Assembly (NCBI RefSeq): GCF_008124765.1
Contig: NZ_VNHS01000018.1
Location: 1-64,000, forward strand
Reading direction: 5' to 3'
Source: Paenibacillus methanolicus
GTDB lineage: Bacteria > Bacillota > Bacilli > Paenibacillales > Paenibacillaceae
DNA: 64,000 nt
Shown here piece after piece: positions 1 to 8,551 of this stretch. A program made the position numbers and the translations under genes. Numbering within the stretch: the first letter of the stretch is position 1; every line of letters begins with the position of its first letter. Under the pieces are notes generated by a model. That model was not told the origin of the DNA. It ran no database searches and saw nothing but the letters and a program-made list of their open reading frames with translations.

Positions 1-171
1 CCGGTATTAGCATTCGTTTCCGAATGTTATCCCGGTCTTACAGGCAGGTTACCTACGTGTTACTCACCCGTCCGCCGCTAACCTTACCCCGAAGGATAAG
101 ATCCGCTCGACTTGCATGTATTAGGCACGCCGCCAGCGTTCGTCCTGAGCCAGGATCAAACTCTCCATAAA
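1..171 (-). rRNA. 16S ribosomal RNA, 5' end (partial)
   Basis: The reverse complement begins with the canonical bacterial 16S start (AGAGTTTGATCCTGGCTCAG just inside the 5' end) and continues through the conserved GACGAACGCTGGCGGC and ACGGGTGAGTAACACGT blocks. Only about the first 170 bases lie in the window; the gene runs off the left edge on the minus strand. The precise mature 5' end cannot be fixed by eye. Confidence 0.97.
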
Positions 172-278
172 AGAAGTGCTTGTATAGCTCATTTCTTACG
201 TTGACATATATCGCTCATTGTTCAGTTTTCAAGGAACAAGTTTGTTTGTTTTTCGTACCGCATCTCTCAGCGGCGACT

Positions 279-408
279 TTTATAATATATCACAGCCGCC
301 CATCTCAACGCAAGCACTTTTTTATTTTCTTTTTTTGCCGTGTCGCTTCGAAGCAGATTTGCTCGAGGCGATAGTGAGTAATTTATCACACGCACATACC
401 TGCGTCAA
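279..408 (-). promoter_or_regulatory. tandem rRNA operon promoters
   Basis: On the minus strand upstream of the 16S gene a TTGACG box (403-408) is followed after 17 bases by TAAATT (380-385), a good sigma-A promoter. About 95 bases closer to the gene there is a second candidate: TTGCGT (308-313), an 18-base spacer and TATATT (284-289), with an overlapping alternative of TTGAGA (303-308) and TATAAA (279-284). Tandem promoters are usual for Bacillales rrn operons. The stretch 172-418 holds only this promoter and leader region; no gene is seen in it. Confidence 0.7.
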
Positions 409-418
409 GTGAATTCGA

Positions 419-447
419 CAAAAAAAGAACGCATCTTCTGCGTTCTT
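419..447 (-). terminator. intrinsic terminator of ygxA
   Basis: Nine-base perfect stem (AAGAACGCA / TGCGTTCTT) with a 5-base loop, followed in the minus direction by a run of T. It sits a few bases after the stop of the minus-strand gene at 455 and directly upstream of the rrn promoters. Confidence 0.85.
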
Positions 448-454
448 CGTCGGA

Positions 455-1327
455 TCATATCACATTGCGGTAACATAGCTCTATGGCATCCGCATCTCCG
501 GAAACCGGTATTACGGCAACTTCGTCTATATATCCGCGCTTGACGAGCTTCTGAATGAGGAGCGATAAATCAAGTTGAAGCCCCTCTAAGCTTGGGTGCA
601 GCTGTAGCTCCATCATGCTCCACGGTTCCTCCCGCTCGGCCATGACGTCGAAGAGCATTTTGCAGCAAGACTTCATGAGACTCATAATCGAGAATTCGCA
701 CGCAAGCAGCACCAACTGAATACGTTGTTCCATCGTCTCGTTGCTGCTGGTTAATTGCTCGTAAAGTTTATAAATACCCGGGTTAAACCTCCGGGTCTGC
801 TTCCACACCGTCAGCTCGGGATGAATCCCCGCTTCGATCAAGACGATATGCGCCCAATGATGGAGCGCGGCCAGCACGTTGCTGTACGAATCCATCAGAT
901 TGTCGTCCTGCAGCTCCTGCTTGGCTTGATAGTACTTGCGCATAAAGCAGCCGAACTCGACGATTTGCTTGCTTTCCCTCATCTCTACCGGAAACGCGAG
1001 CACCCGCTGCCTAATATGAAGCAAATAGTTGTCTCGGTCCATCAGGATTTCCCCCCGAACGAGCCATTGTATCATGCTGCGGGTTTCCCCGCCGGCGATC
1101 CATTGCTCTAGTGTTGACGGACTAATGCGCCGAATTAGAATATGCTTGTCATCCATGCGCACATGTTCCGTTTGGCGATGAAGGTCGCATTGTGACGAAA
1201 CAACGAGCATCATGACATCCAATCCGTCGATTAACGGACTGTATGGATAAGGATTTTCAACGACAGCGACGGCCACTACGCCTTCTTCTTCTTCGAACTT
1301 CTGTTGAAAATACGCTCTCAGGTCCAC
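455..1327 (-). CDS. ygxA: nucleotidyltransferase-like protein, YgxA family
   Basis: A 290-residue cytoplasmic protein resembling B. subtilis YgxA: an N-terminal nucleotidyltransferase-like fold followed by helical regions and a C-terminal segment suggestive of a winged helix (RGYIDEVAVIP near residue 265). The biochemical role is not established in the family. Identification rests on the overall pattern plus gene neighbourhood: in B. subtilis ygxA lies next to perR, ygzB and an rRNA operon, exactly as here (16S on one side, ygzB divergent at 1469, perR at 3893). It has its own terminator. No signal peptide or membrane segment is visible. The family call is fairly safe; no activity can be claimed, because the metal-binding acidic residues are not obvious by eye. 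Confidence 0.8.
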   Translation of the reverse strand: MDLRAYFQQKFEEEEGVVAVAVVENPYPYSPLIDGLDVMMLVVSSQCDLHRQTEHVRMDDKHILIRRISPSTLEQWIAGGETRSMIQWLVRGEILMDRDNYLLHIRQRVLAFPVEMRESKQIVEFGCFMRKYYQAKQELQDDNLMDSYSNVLAALHHWAHIVLIEAGIHPELTVWKQTRRFNPGIYKLYEQLTSSNETMEQRIQLVLLACEFSIMSLMKSCCKMLFDVMAEREEPWSMMELQLHPSLEGLQLDLSLLIQKLVKRGYIDEVAVIPVSGDADAIELCYRNVI

Positions 1328-1468
1328 AACAACAATCCCCCGTATAGCTTCAGAGTGCAGTTTAAGCTATAATGATTTCGCAGTGTACTAAATGTTCGAC
1401 AATGTCCGCCCGGTTTCCTGCCTAGAATCGCAAGAAATCGATTCGGGACCGTCAGAAAGGACACCTTT

Positions 1469-1825
1469 ATGTTTTTTAAATCCAGTAAAATCAACGAGTT
1501 CCGGCTTTGGGGATTGCTGTTCACGCTATTCGGCATGGGTCTTATGATTCTCGGTACTTCCGGCATCGTATTCTGGGGACAAGCCGGCAAATGGTTCGCC
1601 GGCGTCTTCATGGTCATCGGCATGATCGCCATGCTGCTCAGCGTCGGAGTCTACTTCTGGGCAGGCATGCTCTCGACGAGCGCCGTAATCCTGATTTGCC
1701 CGGAATGCAACCGCCACACGAAAATTCTAGGAAAAACCGACCGTTGTATGTACTGCAAAACAAAGCTGACGCTTGATCCGAACGAAGCTACCGACCTGGA
1801 CGAAGGGATTACGGAGAAAGCCTAA
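1469..1825 (+). CDS. ygzB: YgzB family (UPF0295) membrane protein
   Basis: 118 residues with two membrane helices (about residues 13-35 and 42-65) followed by a small cytoplasmic zinc-ribbon-like tail with CxxC pairs (CPEC near 77-80 and CMYC near 93-96). This layout and the sequence match the UPF0295/YgzB family, whose function is unknown. An AGAAAGGA ribosome site precedes the ATG. It is divergent from ygxA, and perR follows after the GH18 gene, preserving the B. subtilis ygxA-ygzB-perR neighbourhood with one gene inserted. Confidence 0.88.
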   Translation: MFFKSSKINEFRLWGLLFTLFGMGLMILGTSGIVFWGQAGKWFAGVFMVIGMIAMLLSVGVYFWAGMLSTSAVILICPECNRHTKILGKTDRCMYCKTKLTLDPNEATDLDEGITEKA

Positions 1826-1840
1826 CTACATAGCTATACC

Positions 1841-1968
1841 AGGTGAAACGGCCTCGCGGTCATTGATGGCGGGGCGCGTTTCATTCCGGATAAGCGGATT
1901 GGTTTGCGTTCAGCAATCGAGAAATCCAAGTTGTTTTATTAAGCGTGAAACTGATAAATTCTTGTATT
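1841..1968 (+). repeat. dispersed repeat, copy A
   Basis: This non-coding stretch shares a 26-base identical core (1886-1911) with copy B (core 6438-6463). Similar flanks continue on both sides: a GGYGAAMCGGC start, an ATCGAGAAAT block, then GCGTGAAA and CTTGTATT at the end. Copy B carries about 30 additional bases after the core. Both copies are in the same orientation, 4.5 kb apart, in intergenic DNA. No transposase, terminal inverted repeat or target duplication was recognised. Confidence 0.75.
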
Positions 1969-1974
1969 TTGAAT

Positions 1975-2016
1975 AAAACGCCTCTCCAACGGGTATTACC
2001 CGCGGAGAGGCGTTTT
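1975..2016. terminator. bidirectional intrinsic terminator
   Basis: Perfect 13-base stem (AAAACGCCTCTCC / GGAGAGGCGTTTT) with a smaller hairpin (GGGTATTACCC) in the loop. The A-rich left arm and T-rich right arm suit both directions, so it serves ygzB (+) and the convergent GH18 gene (-). Confidence 0.88.
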
Positions 2017-2026
2017 GAATTAGGTA

Positions 2027-3760
2027 TTAGGGCTTTTGTTGCAATGCTTGATCGATAACTCCCCAAATCTGCTCATTCTGGAACGAACGCTGCCAGGTGG
2101 CCACGCCAGCCAAACCGTATTTGCGCACAAGCGCGACTCGCGATTGTATGGATACTTCGTCTTCGATCCAAATCCGTTTCTTAGCACCGTCTTCGGTATA
2201 TTCGACATAATTCTGCCCAGCCCGCGCATCGAACACCGGTGTAAGCTTGCGTTCGGCGATCAGCTTGTCGATCGCCTGCATTCCGAGCGCTTTCGAGCTT
2301 ACCTTTGTCTTGCCGCCCGCCTGATTGGCTTCCGTCCATACTCGGGCATAAAGCGGCATACCGAGAATTAGTTTACTCGGCGGAACCCGGTCCTCTTCCA
2401 ACAAGCGTAAAACCGACTTCTCCGTCCACGGGAGCGATGCGACCGATCCGGCTTTGGGACTCGAAGCCCAATGCTCATCGTACGCCATCAGCATCATGAA
2501 ATCCACGCTTTCGGCCAGAGCCGGGCGATCCAGGAACGCGGACCACATTTCGCTGTTCGACTTCGGCGTCACGTCGATGGACACCACAAGCCCCTGCTCA
2601 TGAAGAATCGGCGTCAGCTCGCGCACAAATTGAACGAGGTTCGCTTTATCCGCCGTCTCGACATTCTCGAAATCGATATTGATTCCCTGCAGACGATAAA
2701 TTTGCGCATAAGCGACCAGTTGCCGGATCATATTAAATCTGGTCTGCGCGGTAGCCAGCGCCTGGGTAGTCCTTTTCGGCTCGAAACCGTTGCTGAACAG
2801 CGCCCAAACCTGGGTTTTCCGTTTGGCCGCCCAATCGACGTAGGCTTTGTCCGCTTTGCTGCGAATTTTGCCGGTTCCGTCAATAAGCTCGAACCAGGTG
2901 GGACTGACGACGTTCACGCCATTCAACGAGCCGATCGCCGACACATCGGTCTTCTTCGCGTAAACGCCTTCCCAGGTCATGTTGATTTTGCTGCCCATCA
3001 CCTTCCATGCGATAAAAGGCGATTCCACGGCCGGCTGCTTCACTTGCTCGATCTCGGTCAAGCTTAGCTTGTCCTTGGGCAAATAGCCGATCGTCCCGCT
3101 CTGCGCCTGAACCGTATACCATTCGGGATTCGTCGCTTCCTCCCAAATCCGCACTTCGGCGTCGGACGGCAGCTTCTCGTAAATCGTAGCCCGGATCGTC
3201 GGCGACGACCGAAGGGCCGTATCCGCCGTCGTCTTCGCGCGCTGAACAGACTCCCCGGTAGGAATGATCGTCACGATCCCCGTACCATTCCCCGTCTCGA
3301 CGTGGATGCCGTACAATTCCGCAAGCGGCGTCGAAGGCAAATACACCTCTCCATCTATGACTTCCGCGGCTTCTCTTAATTCATAGGGCTTGCTGTTCAA
3401 CGTAGCCGTCAATAAATCCGTCTTCAGCCGAAGCACTTGATGCGCGCTCGTGAGGACGATGGAACCGGTCGCTTCTTCGTACCAAATTTCGTTCTCGAGC
3501 CCCGCCGATTCCTTCAATACCGCCAAGGGAAGTTTGATCGTCTCTCCTTCGATGACGGCGCCTCCGCTTGCTATTGTGCCAGCCACCATAATTGGATGCG
3601 TCGCTCCATATTGCGGCTTCTCCATCTTCGTATTCGGGATAAATAACCAATAGAGGCCAAACAAAACGACCCCGAGCAAGAAAAAGAAGACCAACCGCAA
3701 CAGCGTTCGAACTAAACCGCCGGGCTTCCTTCGCCTCGGCCTGACTTGAACCGTCTGCAT
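2027..3760 (-). CDS. membrane-anchored GH18 protein with copper-amine-oxidase-like N domain and SH3 domain
   Basis: About 577 residues. An Arg-rich N terminus and one membrane helix (about 20-42) anchor the protein outside the cell. Residues about 60-170 resemble the copper amine oxidase N-terminal-like domain common in Paenibacillus surface proteins, about 175-235 an SH3b-like wall-binding domain, and about 255 onward a GH18 barrel. The motif GINIDFENV near residue 363 gives the DxE catalytic signature (Asp 365, Glu 367 in the longest frame), as in spore-cortex YaaH/SleL-type N-acetylglucosaminidases. It probably acts on peptidoglycan. The ATG at 3760, preceded by AAAGG with 7-base spacing, is preferred over the TTG two codons earlier. 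It sits between ygzB and perR. Confidence 0.85.
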   Translation of the reverse strand: MQTVQVRPRRRKPGGLVRTLLRLVFFFLLGVVLFGLYWLFIPNTKMEKPQYGATHPIMVAGTIASGGAVIEGETIKLPLAVLKESAGLENEIWYEEATGSIVLTSAHQVLRLKTDLLTATLNSKPYELREAAEVIDGEVYLPSTPLAELYGIHVETGNGTGIVTIIPTGESVQRAKTTADTALRSSPTIRATIYEKLPSDAEVRIWEEATNPEWYTVQAQSGTIGYLPKDKLSLTEIEQVKQPAVESPFIAWKVMGSKINMTWEGVYAKKTDVSAIGSLNGVNVVSPTWFELIDGTGKIRSKADKAYVDWAAKRKTQVWALFSNGFEPKRTTQALATAQTRFNMIRQLVAYAQIYRLQGINIDFENVETADKANLVQFVRELTPILHEQGLVVSIDVTPKSNSEMWSAFLDRPALAESVDFMMLMAYDEHWASSPKAGSVASLPWTEKSVLRLLEEDRVPPSKLILGMPLYARVWTEANQAGGKTKVSSKALGMQAIDKLIAERKLTPVFDARAGQNYVEYTEDGAKKRIWIEDEVSIQSRVALVRKYGLAGVATWQRSFQNEQIWGVIDQALQQKP

Positions 3761-3892
3761 ATCCAAACCTTTCCGCTCCTCTTATCCGTATGCTTGTCCC
3801 GCTCGCAACAAAATAAAAAACGCGCAGAAGTTAAGGCGCTTGCCTTGTACCCCCTGCACGCTTCCATCGCGAGCCTATTCTCTTGCCGTTCC

Positions 3893-4324
3893 TTACGAAT
3901 GCGGCTTCGCGCAGTCTCCGCAAAGACCGTAAATCTCCATACGATGTCCTTCCACCTTAAATCCGGTTTCCTTGGATGCCGTCTTCTCGACATCCGTCAG
4001 CGATGGATAATCAAAATCGACGATCGTGCCGCACTGGCGGCAAATCGCATGATAATGGTCGGACAAATCAGCGTCAAAACGGCTTGAATCGTCGCCATAC
4101 GTGAGCTCTCGGACAAGACCTGCTTCGACGAACAGCCTTAAATTGTTATAAATAGTCGCCACGCTCATGCTTGGGAAAGCCGGGGACAACGCTTTGTAAA
4201 TTTCATCTGCTGTCGGATGTATCATCGAATCCATCAAGAAGCTCAGAATAGCATGACGCTGAGGAGTCATTCGTACGCCGGTGCTTTTCAATTGTTCAAG
4301 TGCTTGTTCTACGGTCGCACCCAT
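3893..4324 (-). CDS. perR: peroxide-responsive repressor PerR (Fur family)
   Basis: A 143-residue Fur-family regulator. It has a winged helix (RMTPQRHAILSFL, then ATIYNNLRLF as recognition helix) and the structural zinc site made by two CxxC pairs (CRQC and CGDC). It also carries the PerR regulatory metal ligands: the His in MIHPTADEIY, the Asp in SRFDADLSDHYH with its His pair, and the Asp in TIVDFDYPS. These match B. subtilis PerR, which binds Fe or Mn and is inactivated by peroxide oxidation of histidines. The start at 4324 (MGATVEQ) has a GAAAGGCGTGAAGG ribosome site; the upstream ATG at 4357 has none. The neighbourhood with ygxA and ygzB supports perR over fur or zur. Confidence 0.93.
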   Translation of the reverse strand: MGATVEQALEQLKSTGVRMTPQRHAILSFLMDSMIHPTADEIYKALSPAFPSMSVATIYNNLRLFVEAGLVRELTYGDDSSRFDADLSDHYHAICRQCGTIVDFDYPSLTDVEKTASKETGFKVEGHRMEIYGLCGDCAKPHS

Positions 4325-4397
4325 GCCCTTCACGCCTTTCTGCTTCGATAGAACCATTGTACGTGCAGACTTTTCGTTTTGTCAATGAACGGACGCG

Positions 4398-6323
4398 TCA
4401 ATTCGATGGAAGATAACGGTTGATGGCGATGCTGCTGTTCGCGTCGATATCAATGCGGTATAGGTCGTCGCCGACGGAACCTCGGACCGTCTTCTTCCCG
4501 ATCTCCAGCGGCAGATCGGTCGTAATCGTCCCGAACGTCACTGATCCGTTGACGGAGAATCCGCCGGTCTCCGGAACGTAGAGACGGATGTCGCCGATCG
4601 AGCTGTCGATGTTCCAGTCCCCGCCCACCACGCTGCTGCGAATGTCGATCTCGCCGTTCAACGTGTCGACCCTAAGGCCGGAAGCGGCTTCGGCGACCGT
4701 GATTTGACCGTTCTTGGTCTCCACTTCCGCCTCGCCCCGGATATCCTCCAGCCTGATGCTTCCGCTCGACGTCGTCACATCCGCTTTGCCTTCCATTTGT
4801 CTCGCCGAGATATCGCCGTTCGCGACCTCCAGGTTCGCGTCTCCCGCAATCTGATCGACCGTGATGGCGCCGTTCTTCGTCTTAATGTCGACGCTCCCCA
4901 CGATTCGGGAAACCTGGATTTCGCCGTTGGTTCCCTGGATGGCGAGGCCGCCCGGGAGGAAAAGTCCTTCTGCCCGTATCGCTCCGTTGCCTGCCGTAAT
5001 GGTCAATTTGGCTTGAGGCTGTTCGGGTGCTTCGTCCTTCGCGTCATTCGCATCGGTAAGCGTGGCCGGGCTGTCGGCAGGGGAACCGTTCGCCTCGTCG
5101 TCGCTCCGTGCGTCTTCATTCGCGCCTATTGCTTCTGACGAATCGGCCGGAGGTAAAGTTTCACTTTCTTCCGCCCCGGCAATCTCGTTGTCGACGACCG
5201 GGATTTTGGAAAAGTGCGAATCCGCCGGGACGGTGACGGTCACGTTCATCCGCGGCAAACGGCTGCCGTCCGCGCCGTACGCTTTCCCCTTCGCTTCGAT
5301 GGCGATCTTCTTCTCGCCGCCGATCTCCACGACGGATGCTGCCGCCGCCTCATCGGCTTCTTGTTTATTCGCGGCATCGATCCATACGATCGTTTCGATC
5401 GTCATATTCGCCGCCTCTCCCTTAAGGACGGTGACGGAACCGTTCGGGTTATTGATCGAAATCGACTCCATGTCGGCACCTAGCGGAATCTCCAGCTTCT
5501 CCTTGTCGTATTTGAAGCCGTTCTCCTCCGACAGGCTCGCGGCCCCCGGCATGTTGACGTTCCATTGATCGAGCCACTTGAACGGCATGGCCGCATATTG
5601 CGTGACCGAAAAAGCGGTAACCGCGATGACGGCCGCCATGAAGCTCCCTCCGAGATCAAAGGGCAACCGTTCCTCCTTCTTGCGATATGCGAGACTATAC
5701 ACGATCACCTCGACTCCAAGCAGCACAAAGGCGGCCGGCCACCAACGGCCAAGCAGCGCAATGTCGTTGCGCCCCGCCATTTGATCCGATAAAAGCAGTC
5801 CGCCGACCGTCAGAATAAGCAGCGCAGCCGTGATTCGTCCCGTCCGCAGCATCGTCCCCCTCCTCCTAAACGCATAGTTGAGCGCGATAATGATCAACCC
5901 GATTCCCGTCAGATCATTGCCGTTATCCTCCAGCAACTCGGCAAGCCATTTCGGCGGCGCCAGAAATACGAGCATGACCGCGCCGAGCAGCGCGATCGCG
6001 GCCCCCTGAAGCACCAAGGCCAAGGTTCCGGACCGAACGGACGAAACATCGGCGGCGTGGTTCTGCCTGGACGCCTCCTGAAGGGTACCGAAAACGCTAT
6101 AAAACCAAAATGCGGGCACCGCCAATCCCAAGTAGACGAGCAGCAGCGCGAAGCGTCCGCCCGCCAAGTCGGCGAAATGAATCATGGCCAGGATATCGGC
6201 CAACGTTCCGGCCAGCAGGAGCAAGCCATTCATATGCAGCCCGAGCAGCAGATGACCGGCTCCCGGGCAAACAAACGCCGCGAGCACGGCCAGCGCCGCC
6301 TTGCGTCTCGAGATCCGTTCCAT
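4398..6323 (-). CDS. multi-pass membrane protein with extracytoplasmic DUF4097 beta-repeat domain
   Basis: 641 residues. The first 260 contain roughly seven hydrophobic helices, including a LiaF-like block with the pattern GIGLIIIALNY and RWWPAAFVLLGVEV. The rest is a repetitive right-handed beta structure of short motifs such as NGAITV, NGDISA, SGSIRL and NGQITV, typical of the DUF4097 (putative adhesin) family, interrupted by an acidic low-complexity linker at about 385-435. Families with this LiaF-like plus DUF4097 layout are linked to envelope stress sensing, but no such role is shown here. It follows the gatB end and dispersed repeat copy B, and reads toward perR with a short gap. Confidence 0.82.
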   Translation of the reverse strand: MERISRRKAALAVLAAFVCPGAGHLLLGLHMNGLLLLAGTLADILAMIHFADLAGGRFALLLVYLGLAVPAFWFYSVFGTLQEASRQNHAADVSSVRSGTLALVLQGAAIALLGAVMLVFLAPPKWLAELLEDNGNDLTGIGLIIIALNYAFRRRGTMLRTGRITAALLILTVGGLLLSDQMAGRNDIALLGRWWPAAFVLLGVEVIVYSLAYRKKEERLPFDLGGSFMAAVIAVTAFSVTQYAAMPFKWLDQWNVNMPGAASLSEENGFKYDKEKLEIPLGADMESISINNPNGSVTVLKGEAANMTIETIVWIDAANKQEADEAAAASVVEIGGEKKIAIEAKGKAYGADGSRLPRMNVTVTVPADSHFSKIPVVDNEIAGAEESETLPPADSSEAIGANEDARSDDEANGSPADSPATLTDANDAKDEAPEQPQAKLTITAGNGAIRAEGLFLPGGLAIQGTNGEIQVSRIVGSVDIKTKNGAITVDQIAGDANLEVANGDISARQMEGKADVTTSSGSIRLEDIRGEAEVETKNGQITVAEAASGLRVDTLNGEIDIRSSVVGGDWNIDSSIGDIRLYVPETGGFSVNGSVTFGTITTDLPLEIGKKTVRGSVGDDLYRIDIDANSSIAINRYLPSN

Positions 6324-6391
6324 CTGCGTTCCCCCTCCGACAACGTGCGCTCATCGCCATGATGAATTGACTCCAAAGTTGCTTACGCCCA

Positions 6392-6548
6392 AGGCGAACC
6401 GGCTATCGCCGTCTTTCGCGGCGAGACGCGTTGCGTACCGGATAAGCGGATTGGTTTGCGTTCGCAATCCGAGGATTGTGAATGCAGCATTCGGCGATCG
6501 AGAAATACAAGATCAGTTATAGGCGTGAAATATATAAACGCTTGTATT
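6392..6548 (+). repeat. dispersed repeat, copy B
   Basis: Second copy of the repeat described at 1841-1968: an identical 26-base core at 6438-6463, then about 30 extra bases before the shared ATCGAGAAAT, GCGTGAAA and CTTGTATT blocks. It lies upstream of the DUF4097 gene on its promoter side. Confidence 0.75.
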
Positions 6549-6905
6549 AACAAAGTTGTCCTTATTGTACCACACCAAAATCGAAATCGCGGCAGGTAGA
6601 AGCGCTCGGTATACGAGACTTCCTTACCACCCGGGCAATGCCTTCAATCGACGGCATGCCGCCGATTCCAAGTAACGCGAGCAGTTCATAAGCGGCTTGG
6701 CCGCGGTGTACGACTTGGTCGTTGCTAATGCGGCTGATCTTAAAAACGAAGGAGGCTCATGCCGGTGCTCTGGGAAAGGTAAAGGGCAATCGGCTTTAGA
6801 CATCCAGGTTTGTAGGAAATTGAACGTCTCGCGCTTGGGTTCCGGCCTGCAGGCTAGAGTGGATTGGAGTCTTTGATCGGCTGCTCGGTTTCGGTACTCT
6901 ATACG
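6549..6905. other. intergenic region without a clear gene
   Basis: No convincing gene. On the minus strand about 60 codons are open from roughly 6760 to 6565, with protein-like composition (for example YELLALLGIGGMPSIEG), but there is no start codon with a ribosome site and no recognised family. It could be a gene remnant or chance. Confidence 0.5.
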
Positions 6906-6956
6906 ACAAAAAGGAATCTCCCGTTCCGCCCGATGGCGGTGAACGGAAGATTCCTT
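6906..6956 (-). terminator. intrinsic terminator of the gatCAB operon
   Basis: Long stem (AAGGAATCT / AGATTCCTT plus inner CCGTTC / GAACGG) followed in the minus direction by five T. It lies 20 bases after the gatB stop codon. Confidence 0.9.
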
Positions 6957-6976
6957 ATCTGGTCGTACTCGGCCGG

Positions 6977-8419
6977 TTATTGGCTCAGACGTTCCAGCAG
7001 CAGTTTGTTCGCCAGCGCGGGATTCGCCTTGCCCTTGGACGCCTTCATGACTTGGCCGACCAGGAAGCCGATCGCCTTGTCTTTACCCGCCTTGAAGTCG
7101 GCGACCGATTGCGGATTCGCTCCTACGATCTCGTCGACGATCGCCTTGACCGCGCCCTCGTCGCTGATTTGGACAAGTCCTTGCTCTTCGACGATCTGCT
7201 GCGGCAGCTTGCCGGACTCGAGCATCGACTTGAACACCGTCTTGGCGATCTTGCCGTTGATCGTCCCCTTCTCCAGCAGCCCGATCATCTCGCCGAGCCC
7301 TTGACCGGTGATTTTGACATCATCCAGCTCCAGGTTGTTCGCGTTCAGGTAACCGAGCAGCTCGCCCATGATCCAGTTCGATACCTGCTTGGCATCCTTC
7401 GTGTACTGAAGGCTCTCTTCGAAGAAATCGGCCAGCTTCTTGGACGTCGTAATGACTTCCGCATCGTAGGCCGGCAAGCCGTAATCGCTCGTATACCGGG
7501 CTTTGCGCGCACCCGGCAGCTCGGGAATCGACGCGCGTACGCGCTCTTTCCACTCGGCGTCGATGTGCATGACGACCAGATCCGGGTCCGGGAAATAACG
7601 GTAATCGTGCGCTTCTTCTTTGCCGCGCATCGAGAACGTCTTGCCTTGGGTATCGTCAAAGCGGCGCGTCTCCTGCACGACTACGCCGCCGCCGTCCAAA
7701 ATGTCGGCTTGGCGCATCTGCTCGTACTCTAGGCCGCGCACGACGCCGCGGAACGAGTTCATGTTCTTCAGCTCGGCGCGGATGCCGAATTTCTCCTGCC
7801 CGTACGGACGCAATGAAATGTTGGCGTCGCAGCGCATGGACCCTTCTTCCATCTTCACGTCGGACACGTCGCAATACAGCATGATCGCGCGCAGCTTCTC
7901 GAGGTAAGCTTTCGCTTCCTCCGGCGTGCGGATGTCCGGCTCGGATACGATCTCGACGAGCGGCGTGCCGACGCGGTTAAAGTCTACGAGGGAGGCGTAA
8001 CCGCCGTCGACATGCGACAGCTTGCCCGCGTCTTCCTCCAGATGCAGCCGCGTAATGCCGATGCGCTTCGTCTGGCCGTTGACTTCGATATCGATGTAGC
8101 CGTTCTCGCCAATCGGCTGGTCATATTGGGAGATCTGGTACGCCTTCGGCGAATCCGGATAAAAATAGTTCTTGCGATCGAATTTGCTGACGTCGGCAAC
8201 GGTACAGTTGAGCGCCATTGCCGCTTTCATCGCGTATTCGACGGCCTGTTTGTTCAGCACGGGCAGGACGCCCGGATGGCCCAAACAAATCGGACATGTA
8301 TGGGTATTCGGCGGGGCGCCGAAGGACGTGGAACAGCCGCAGAAGATTTTGCTCTTCGTATGGAGTTCAACGTGGACTTCAAGCCCGACTACCGTTTCGT
8401 ATTTGTTCGCTTCAAACAT
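6977..8419 (-). CDS. gatB: Asp-tRNA(Asn)/Glu-tRNA(Gln) amidotransferase subunit B
   Basis: 480 residues, full length for GatB. The N-terminal catalytic cradle begins [12 protein letters not shown] and has the zinc-binding cysteines FCGCS and [10 protein letters not shown], the kinase-like core with [17 protein letters not shown], and the C-terminal helical plus YqeY-like tRNA-binding tail ending in [16 protein letters not shown]. GatB activates the carboxylate of mischarged Glu-tRNA(Gln) or Asp-tRNA(Asn) with ATP, and ammonia comes from GatA. It is the last gene of gatC-gatA-gatB, 130 bases after gatA. Confidence 0.98.
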   Translation of the reverse strand: MFEANKYETVVGLEVHVELHTKSKIFCGCSTSFGAPPNTHTCPICLGHPGVLPVLNKQAVEYAMKAAMALNCTVADVSKFDRKNYFYPDSPKAYQISQYDQPIGENGYIDIEVNGQTKRIGITRLHLEEDAGKLSHVDGGYASLVDFNRVGTPLVEIVSEPDIRTPEEAKAYLEKLRAIMLYCDVSDVKMEEGSMRCDANISLRPYGQEKFGIRAELKNMNSFRGVVRGLEYEQMRQADILDGGGVVVQETRRFDDTQGKTFSMRGKEEAHDYRYFPDPDLVVMHIDAEWKERVRASIPELPGARKARYTSDYGLPAYDAEVITTSKKLADFFEESLQYTKDAKQVSNWIMGELLGYLNANNLELDDVKITGQGLGEMIGLLEKGTINGKIAKTVFKSMLESGKLPQQIVEEQGLVQISDEGAVKAIVDEIVGANPQSVADFKAGKDKAIGFLVGQVMKASKGKANPALANKLLLERLSQ

Positions 8420-8551
8420 GCTAATAGCCCTCCGCTTCCTTCAAGCTCGGCTTCGAAAAACCCGAATTCCGTTCGCGGCACGCTCGGCCGGTCGGCACGC
8501 ATGAGCTGCGCGGGCGAACGGGTTCGTCGAAGCTGACAGGTCATCCCGCGC

